Source: CAZDVQ01 sp964508975 (lineage in GTDB: Bacteria > Bacteroidota > Bacteroidia > Chitinophagales > Saprospiraceae). Taken from it: 29,221 bases of DNA. The DNA lies in NCBI GenBank assembly GCA_964508975.1, contig CAZDVQ010000056.1, positions 1 to 29,221 of the forward strand. The letters run 5' to 3'. The translations under genes and the position numbers were made by a program. Positions 23,953 to 29,221 of this stretch are shown one piece after another. Numbering within the stretch: the stretch's first letter is position 1; every line of letters begins with the position of its first letter. Under the pieces are notes generated by a model that saw only the letters and a list, made by a program, of their open reading frames with translations, was not told where the DNA came from and ran no database searches.

Positions 23953-26448
23953 CTAATTGATCAAGTAAACCGGGAAGTTCTCTTGATCAGTAGCCAGCAG
24001 TTTATCCAAGTCCTTGATGGTTTCAACCTGCGCGGTAACTGGCTCGTACAATTCAAAGGCACCGGCCTTAAATCGGTAAATAGCCTTGGTTTCGGGCTCG
24101 ACGGCTACAAGCATCACCCATTCTTTCAGGAACCAGTCATACGTTCTAGTGTCACGCTGTAAGGCATCCAGTATCATTTGGGGGAACTGCTCCACCACCA
24201 CCAATAAACGAAGTGGATCGTGTACTTCAATCATCTGACTGGGTAAGCCTGGGCGCAAATCACCGTCAATCCCATTGGCTACACCAAACAAGCCCATCAC
24301 GTTGTGTGGTAGTTTTGACCCTGCACCAAGCTTTTGGTTATCCACTCGCGAGAAGTAATACTCTAGGTTAATCCCCCCGCACACGGGCGCCACGGCCTTC
24401 ATAATATTTAGCAGTATACTCCCATCTGGGTCGATGGTGTAGTCGTAAGAGTTCAAGAAAGAGCGTCGGTCCAGGAATACGCCTTTAGAGATACCTCGCC
24501 TACCAACAATGCACAAGGCGTTGGTCGCGTGGTTCAACTCGGGCCTCGGCTCAAAGAGCGACACGGAACGTGTTCTTACTTTTTCATGTATCTTCTCTGC
24601 GCTTAAATTGGTGTCAATGGATTCAAAACGGCGAGAACGTTCTTTGGCGTTTAAGTCCAATGCCTTGTTAAAGGTCTCCACATGTTTAGCGTGGGCCGCT
24701 TTTTGCGCCTCTGAAAGCGATGCTTCATCATAAAATACAATGTCGTCGCGGGTTGTATCGTGCAGTGCACCCACAAATCGGGTTGTTTCAGGAATCACGA
24801 TACCGCGCTCGGCAAGGATAGCCCTAACCTCTGGGTGATTACCCATATAGCTGATAGCACGGGCATTTACAGAACCAGCACGGCCCGAGCATGCCCCACA
24901 GTCGTAAGCGGCATAATGCGGGTTGTTCACACTACTCGCTCCGTGACTCACTACATAAATAATGGGCGCAAATTTATCCACCAGCCCGATACTCCTTAAC
25001 TGGCCTTCTACGCGTTGGGCCATTTCAGGTATGGTGAAACCAACTTGTAGCCCCTCTTCTTGGTTGTTCAGGTCAGTATTCTCAATGGTCAAGTCCGAGT
25101 AGCGGTCCATATGCTTCAATGAGCTTGCCGTTGATGGGCTCATGCTCGGCCTGAACAGGTTGATGAACAATTTCAGGGCCGACCAGAAGCCCAAGGTATG
25201 CGAAATCAAATAGCCCCCAAAAAACGATTGCGTTTCTTTGTGAAAGTGTACATCAATCTCTTTCTTTTTCTTGGCGTTATACTCCTTGATGACGTATTTA
25301 GGGAACACTGGTGCTGGACAAACCTTGGTTAAAAACTTGCCGTCTTGGGGTTTAAAATAGAACTCCACGTTGAAAAAGCCAGGCGTGCCATAGGTTTCAC
25401 ACTTTTCATCCAATTGTTCTAAGTATCGCCTAAAGGAGCAGATACGGTCATCAATACAGAAAAAGCCTTGAAAAGAGATATCCTCGTGCTTATACTTGAA
25501 CGGTTTTGCCTGACGGATACCGGCCAGTACTTGATCGTAAAAGGACCACTCGTACGCTTCCTGCCAAATTTCGAGTAATTCGTGTAGTTCTGATTTATTG
25601 GCCGGAGCATATAAGTCAATGGGTTTTACCTCGACTACTTGGTCGATGGGGCTCCATTTACCGTTTTGGTGATAATCTAGGGCATCAATTTCAAGCAACA
25701 GCTCGAAGATGATTAAATCATGTAGGCTAATTTTTCGCGTATCGAGTAAGGATTCAGGTTGCTGTTCAATGACTGAAACCATACCAGACCAACCCTGGTG
25801 CGCAAACTGCTGATCGAAAAGATATTGCTCGTAAAGGGCGCTGTTTTCACCAACGATGATGCGCAACAAGCCTGTAATACTAGGGTTATCAAGCAATAGT
25901 TGCTTGGCTCGTTTCCCTTTAAACATACTGGCCAGCGAGTTACGCTCCATGGCTTGCAAAGCAGCTAAAAAGCCTTGCCTAGTGTCAGGGAAATTCCAGA
26001 TGGCAATACCTTGGTCTAGATAACTACACAACAATCTAAACAGCAAGGGGTGTACCATCGAGTCGAGGTCGATGGTGTAATGTTTTTTGAGTGCAGCACG
26101 CAAACGGCCAACCCTTGGGTTGTGGTGGTAAGGGTAAAGCTTTTCGGTAGCCTTAATGTACCAGCTATCAAGATGATCGTGCCCTTTAGCTCGGACAATA
26201 CTTTGGCGTAGCAAGGCATCGCTGATGCGGCCAGCCTTGTATAGCTTACGGAACTCGCTCAAGGTTAAGCTAACCTTATAGCCAAACATGGCAGCCGCTT
26301 TGCGCAGGCCATCATGGAAGGAATCGCCTTGAAAAGCGTGGAGGGTATTGTGGTGTATAAAGTCCTTGAGCGGGGCTTGAGCGGGGAGATAATGCTGCAA
26401 CTCGTGGATGACATGGTGTTCATCAAACGGATGTATATGGGATTCCAT
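23953..26448 (-). CDS. dabA: DabA, zinc-binding subunit of the DAB inorganic-carbon complex (DUF2309)
   Basis: The protein has 831 residues, full length for DUF2309/DabA. DabA resembles a beta-carbonic anhydrase in its metal site and works with DabB to energise conversion of CO2 to bicarbonate. The expected zinc-site residues can be placed: Cys331 and Asp333 in FFCIDDRICSFRRYLE, His502 in VVSHGASSVNNP and Cys517 in AAYDCGACSGR. The spacings (2 and 15 residues) equal those of Halothiobacillus DabA residues C351/D353 and H524/C539 as I recall them. The N-terminal DFIHHNTLHAFQG block is typical. It is soluble, held at the membrane by DabB. It follows a SulP gene after 273 bases and precedes dabB by 183 bases. 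Confidence 0.95.
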   Translation of the reverse strand: MESHIHPFDEHHVIHELQHYLPAQAPLKDFIHHNTLHAFQGDSFHDGLRKAAAMFGYKVSLTLSEFRKLYKAGRISDALLRQSIVRAKGHDHLDSWYIKATEKLYPYHHNPRVGRLRAALKKHYTIDLDSMVHPLLFRLLCSYLDQGIAIWNFPDTRQGFLAALQAMERNSLASMFKGKRAKQLLLDNPSITGLLRIIVGENSALYEQYLFDQQFAHQGWSGMVSVIEQQPESLLDTRKISLHDLIIFELLLEIDALDYHQNGKWSPIDQVVEVKPIDLYAPANKSELHELLEIWQEAYEWSFYDQVLAGIRQAKPFKYKHEDISFQGFFCIDDRICSFRRYLEQLDEKCETYGTPGFFNVEFYFKPQDGKFLTKVCPAPVFPKYVIKEYNAKKKKEIDVHFHKETQSFFGGYLISHTLGFWSALKLFINLFRPSMSPSTASSLKHMDRYSDLTIENTDLNNQEEGLQVGFTIPEMAQRVEGQLRSIGLVDKFAPIIYVVSHGASSVNNPHYAAYDCGACSGRAGSVNARAISYMGNHPEVRAILAERGIVIPETTRFVGALHDTTRDDIVFYDEASLSEAQKAAHAKHVETFNKALDLNAKERSRRFESIDTNLSAEKIHEKVRTRSVSLFEPRPELNHATNALCIVGRRGISKGVFLDRRSFLNSYDYTIDPDGSILLNIMKAVAPVCGGINLEYYFSRVDNQKLGAGSKLPHNVMGLFGVANGIDGDLRPGLPSQMIEVHDPLRLLVVVEQFPQMILDALQRDTRTYDWFLKEWVMLVAVEPETKAIYRFKAGAFELYEPVTAQVETIKDLDKLLATDQENFPVYLIN

Positions 26449-26616
26449 GTTTTGAAATTAGTATGTTTTACCGCTTGTTGGCGGGGACGCCACCAAGGGC
26501 AAGGGAGTTAAACTATCAATTCTGGTACTGAAAAAAGGCGCCCAGTGCAATGCAAATTATTAATAATTAACCATTTACAATTAACCATAGAAACGACGGC
26601 TTCGCCGCCGTTTGAC

Positions 26617-26711
26617 GCGTTAGCTGGCCGGAGGGCGCGGCGTAGCCGCGGTGCGCAGCACGGAGCGTTTAGCGCCCCCCGGAGGACAGCGACCCCGAAG
26701 GGGGAACGCCC
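26617..26711 (-). repeat. Family A structured intergenic element, copy A7
   Basis: It runs from GCGTTAGCTGGCC to AACGCCC with stems CGCGGC/GCCGCG around GTA (26636-26650), GTGC/GCAC around GCA (26651-26661) and CCCC/GGGG around GAA (26693-26703). An imperfect hairpin (AAACGACGGC / GCCGCCGTTT, 26591-26613) flanks it. In minus orientation it starts about 10 bases after the SulP stop codon, inside the putative SulP-dabA operon. The rest of 26449-26590 shows only a short ATTAACC-type repeat. Confidence 0.87.
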
Positions 26712-26721
26712 AAATCAACAA

Positions 26722-28341
26722 TCAATGAATTTCAACAACGCTTTCTTTGGTCTTGGCCATCTTCCTGGCCGCCAATTCATGTTTTGAAACGCATTTGTGC
26801 TTGTCAAGCCCGAGAATATGGACCTTGCCCCCCTGGTGCTCGTACTCGTGTTTGAAGTGGTACAAACTTTCCATCACCGAGTGGTCAACCACGCGGGTTT
26901 CAGCCAAGTTTATCGACACTTCGAAGCCCGGCGGAATAGATTCTAGCTTGCGTTTAATACCTATAAAATTGCAAAACAAGGCTGATTTGCTGATTTCCAC
27001 CAGGTAGTTACCATCGTTAAATGAAACCTGGGCGGGCGTTTTGAACAAGCTCTTCACCGGCGCACCGTTGAACAAATGGATGATAATTTCGAGCAATATA
27101 CCAGCTGCAATACCGATGAGCAAATCCTCGTACATGGTGAAGAAAATGGTAACCAGGAAAATGGCTAACTGCTCTGGGCCTATCCTAAAGGTGTTGATAA
27201 ACTCCTTAGGGTGAGCCAACTTAATACCTACTGATATAAGCATGGCGGCCAATGCCGTGTTGGGAATCAACTCGATAAGGTGCACGGCGAAGAGGAGAAA
27301 AATGAGCAAAAATGCGCCGTGAAAGAAGTTGGCCCAACGTGTTTTGGCCCCGTTCATCACGTTGGAAGAACTACGGGCTACTTCTGAAATCATCGGCATA
27401 CCACCAAAAATGGCGGCCAAGGTGTTGCCGATACCCACAGCAATAAGATCCTTGTTGGCATCTGATTTACGGCGGAAGGGGTCCATCATGTCGATAGCCT
27501 TAACCGTGAGCAACGACTCTAAGGTGCCTACCAAGGCAAACATCACCACATATTTGATGAAGATTCCGGTCATGGCTATGCCACTAAAATCAACGTTAAC
27601 CCTTACATTATCCATCAAGTTACCGATGTGCACCAAAGCGTAAGGCGGCTCGGTGGTCTGGAAGTCCATCCATAGTTCCGCAGGTATGGCTATCAATAAA
27701 ACCACCAGCGGGGCAGGTATCATTTTGATGTACTTGTTCTTGATGTAGGGCCAGCCCAACATAATGGCCAAGCTTACGAGGCCAATACCCGTGGCACGAG
27801 GATCAAGATTAGCAATTAGATTGGGAATAGCGGCAAAAAGCTCCAGTGGATCCATGCCTTTCGTCAGGCTTGGATTATCGTTGAGCAGTACCGGAATTTG
27901 TTTCGCGATTATGATGAGGCCTATAGCGGCCAACATGCCGTGGATAGCCGTCAGCGGGAAGAAATCGACCAGTTTGCCCAGTTTGAATACACCGAACAAT
28001 ATTTGAACGATACCCGCAACCACCATGGCACCAAGGGCTAAGCGCCATCCAATTTCGCCGCCACCAAAATCGGCTACAGCGCCGGCCACGATGACTATTA
28101 AACCAGCTGCGGGGCCTTTGATGGTAAGCCGTGAACCCATGAAAATACTGACCACCATACCACCTATAATGGCGGTTAATAAGCCCATAATTGGTGGGAA
28201 ATCAGAAGCCTTGGCAATGCCTAAACTCAAGGGCAAGGCTAATAAAAACACCACGAAGCCAGAAAGCGCATCGGCGCTAAAGTTCTCTTTCAGACCAGCA
28301 AGCCCATCTTGCGGGATGCTCTGTTTGATTTGTTTTTCCAT
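26722..28341 (-). CDS. SulP family anion transporter, probably bicarbonate
   Basis: The protein is 539 residues from the ATG at 28339-28341; an in-frame start 22 codons upstream is possible, but the chosen one gives the usual short polar N-terminus. The membrane domain (about 20-430) shows DALSGFVVFLLALPLSLGIAKAS, GPAAGLIVIVAG, FGGMPMISEVARSSSNV and NTALAAMLISVGIKLA, all SulP/SLC26 landmarks. A STAS domain follows at about 440-539 (VEISKSALFCNF ... VDHSVMESL ... HILGLDKH). SulP members carry sulfate, bicarbonate (BicA) or other anions. Position upstream of dabA-dabB favours bicarbonate; a sulfate role cannot be excluded because the window also holds a sulfur cluster, though about 14 kb away. 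Confidence 0.92.
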   Translation of the reverse strand: MEKQIKQSIPQDGLAGLKENFSADALSGFVVFLLALPLSLGIAKASDFPPIMGLLTAIIGGMVVSIFMGSRLTIKGPAAGLIVIVAGAVADFGGGEIGWRLALGAMVVAGIVQILFGVFKLGKLVDFFPLTAIHGMLAAIGLIIIAKQIPVLLNDNPSLTKGMDPLELFAAIPNLIANLDPRATGIGLVSLAIMLGWPYIKNKYIKMIPAPLVVLLIAIPAELWMDFQTTEPPYALVHIGNLMDNVRVNVDFSGIAMTGIFIKYVVMFALVGTLESLLTVKAIDMMDPFRRKSDANKDLIAVGIGNTLAAIFGGMPMISEVARSSSNVMNGAKTRWANFFHGAFLLIFLLFAVHLIELIPNTALAAMLISVGIKLAHPKEFINTFRIGPEQLAIFLVTIFFTMYEDLLIGIAAGILLEIIIHLFNGAPVKSLFKTPAQVSFNDGNYLVEISKSALFCNFIGIKRKLESIPPGFEVSINLAETRVVDHSVMESLYHFKHEYEHQGGKVHILGLDKHKCVSKHELAARKMAKTKESVVEIH

Positions 28342-28463
28342 GAAAGAACAAGCGTTGCACATGCCAAACACTGGGTTTGGACATACGATTAAGAAATTAA
28401 ATACCACAACACAAGGCTTTTATATCAAGCCAAGTGTTGAGCACCCAATGGGTACATGTAGCG

Positions 28464-28862
28464 TTATATCTTAGTCGCTGTATCTAACTTCCAAGCGTGG
28501 AAAAGCTCGTATAATGGGCAAGAGATGGCATACTCAAAATATGCCTCGTTGCGTTTTTTGAGGATACACCAAGTGGTTTCCGCTGCAAAATTTTCAGCAA
28601 AAACAGTGGATGTATGCCTATCAAATGATTCCGTTTCGCCTTCTTTTTCCTCTGTTTCTTTCTCGGAAAAAGGAAGTTCTGAACCGTTATGGTGTGTGTC
28701 GTTTAACTCAAACGGAATCAAGTAGTCGCTCGAAGGTGCGTCTTTATCCTTTTTACCTTCTATGACCACATGCAGGTTGCTCAGCGCGGTTAGCGCTTGC
28801 AACTGTTGGCCCACCAACGAAAACAACACGCTGCTCAGGACCAAAAAGGCCAAGCCACGCAT
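28464..28862 (-). CDS. Small secreted protein of unknown function
   Basis: The protein is 132 residues from the ATG at 28860-28862, which begins a compact signal peptide (MRGLAFLVLSSVLFSLVGQQLQA). An ATG at 28893-28895 is possible but sits very close to the expected transcription start. The open frame extends further upstream only through repeat DNA. The mature part is polar, with an acidic low-complexity stretch (SEKETEEKEGETESFD), a His-containing SDYLIPFELNDTHHNGSELPF segment, and a C-terminal ECAISCPLY-like end (AYFEYAISCPLYELFHAW) with one Cys plus another at ETTWCILKK. No family is recognised. A -7 element precedes it. It ends 122 bases before the SulP gene on the same strand. Confidence 0.65.
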   Translation of the reverse strand: MRGLAFLVLSSVLFSLVGQQLQALTALSNLHVVIEGKKDKDAPSSDYLIPFELNDTHHNGSELPFSEKETEEKEGETESFDRHTSTVFAENFAAETTWCILKKRNEAYFEYAISCPLYELFHAWKLDTATKI

Positions 28863-28913
28863 TTTTACGCTTCGATTGATGGATATAAGGGTCATTACTA
28901 CATGATTTGCCAG

Positions 28914-28921
28914 CAAAGGTA
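28914..28921 (-). promoter_or_regulatory. Bacteroidota -7 promoter element
   Basis: On the minus strand this reads TACCTTTG, an exact TAnnTTTG match, 51 bases before the ATG at 28862. It could drive the small secreted protein and perhaps SulP-dabA-dabB, since no obvious terminator lies between. Confidence 0.55.
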
Positions 28922-28985
28922 GCTGTATATGAATTAATGTAGCATTAAAATTAACGATGAACGATGAATGATGAACGATGAACCT

Positions 28986-29076
28986 GGCGAGCATCGCTCG
29001 CCCAACCCCCGCTACCAACAGACGCGTAGCGGCTGTGCAGTGGAGGGGGTTGGCGCAATGCACCGGGGGGAGGCGC
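28986..29076. repeat. Family B structured tandem unit B3
   Basis: Stem GGCGAGC/GCTCGCC around ATC (28986-29002), AACCCCCGCTACC, a CAGACGC/GCGGCTG hairpin around GTA with one mismatch, TGCAGTGGAGGGGG, and a GGGGGGAGGCGC end. Stems differ from B1 but still pair. It is followed by AAGGAACGATGAACGATGAA spacer. Confidence 0.85.
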
Positions 29077-29101
29077 TAAAGGAACGATGAACGATGAAAC
29101 T

Positions 29102-29191
29102 GGCGAGCATCGCTCGCCTAACCCCCGCTACCAGCGGGCACGTAGTGCCGCGCAGTGGAGGGGGTCGGCGCAATGCACCGGGGGGAGGCGC
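29102..29191. repeat. Family B structured tandem unit B4, with B5 beginning at 29217
   Basis: It has the same frame as B3, starting 116 bases later. The first hairpin is identical to B3. The central hairpin is replaced by GGCAC/GTGCC around GTA. A fifth unit starts with GGCGA at 29217 and runs out of the window, so the array is longer than seen. Confidence 0.85.
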
Positions 29192-29221
29192 TAAAGGAAC
29201 GATGAACGATGAAACTGGCGA

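Noticed and set aside
2420..26711. Family A elements as integron attC sites
   Set aside because: The ends GCGTTAGCT and AACGCCC look like attC core sites at first sight, but they face the wrong way (GTT at the left end and AAC at the right end in either reading). There is no cassette array and no integrase in the window.
28863..29063. Upstream extension of the small secreted protein into family B
   Set aside because: The extension translates repeat DNA and runs across the -7 promoter element at 28914-28921.
1..29221. tRNA or rRNA genes, phage or insertion sequence
   Set aside because: I found no cloverleaf-like segment, no rRNA blocks, and no transposase, integrase or phage structural protein.

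Overview
The window looks like a chromosomal segment of a Bacteroidota bacterium. The reasons are two secreted proteins with type IX secretion C-terminal sorting domains (one type A, one type B), the Bacteroidota promoter element TAnnTTTG before several genes, weak or absent Shine-Dalgarno sequences, and small families typical of this phylum (DUF6132, DUF1572/UPF0158). I cannot place it below phylum. A 100-base run of N at 10190-10289 marks a scaffold gap inside a tandem repeat.

Left part (1-10 kb). On the minus strand are rlmH, a secreted protein overlapping it, a DUF1572-UPF0158 fusion and a concentrative nucleoside transporter. On the plus strand are a PKD-containing type IX secreted protein and a serine-hydrolase lipoprotein. 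A secreted protein of unknown function and a bifunctional formiminotransferase-cyclodeaminase of histidine degradation follow on the minus strand.

Middle part (10.4-21.9 kb). A plus-strand sulfur cluster encodes a persulfide dioxygenase fused to two rhodanese domains, a DUF6132 membrane peptide, a single-domain rhodanese and a YeiH-type exporter. Together they suggest oxidation and trafficking of sulfane sulfur and export of the sulfur oxyanion. Next come a low-GC secreted protein, a membrane-anchored glucosaminidase-like protein lacking the usual catalytic Glu, a 7TM-HD cyclic-di-AMP phosphodiesterase, a LamG/type B sorting protein followed closely by tsaE, a YfiT/DinB-type protein, a glycine-rich RRM protein with a strong terminator, and dcd.

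Right part (21.9-29.2 kb). On the minus strand a SulP anion transporter is followed by dabA and dabB, the two-part DAB inorganic-carbon accumulation complex. The likely shared role is bicarbonate supply. A small secreted protein of unknown function lies upstream.

The most unusual content is intergenic. Seven copies of a ~100 bp GC-rich element (family A) share fixed blocks and several hairpins whose stems change in a compensatory way. Five copies sit just after a stop codon in the same orientation as that gene. A second family (B) forms tandem arrays with a ~116 bp period at 10.0-10.3 kb and at the right edge. The two families share an identical 15-base hairpin, as if hairpin cassettes move between them. 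Most hairpins are closed by GC pairs around a GNA-type triloop.
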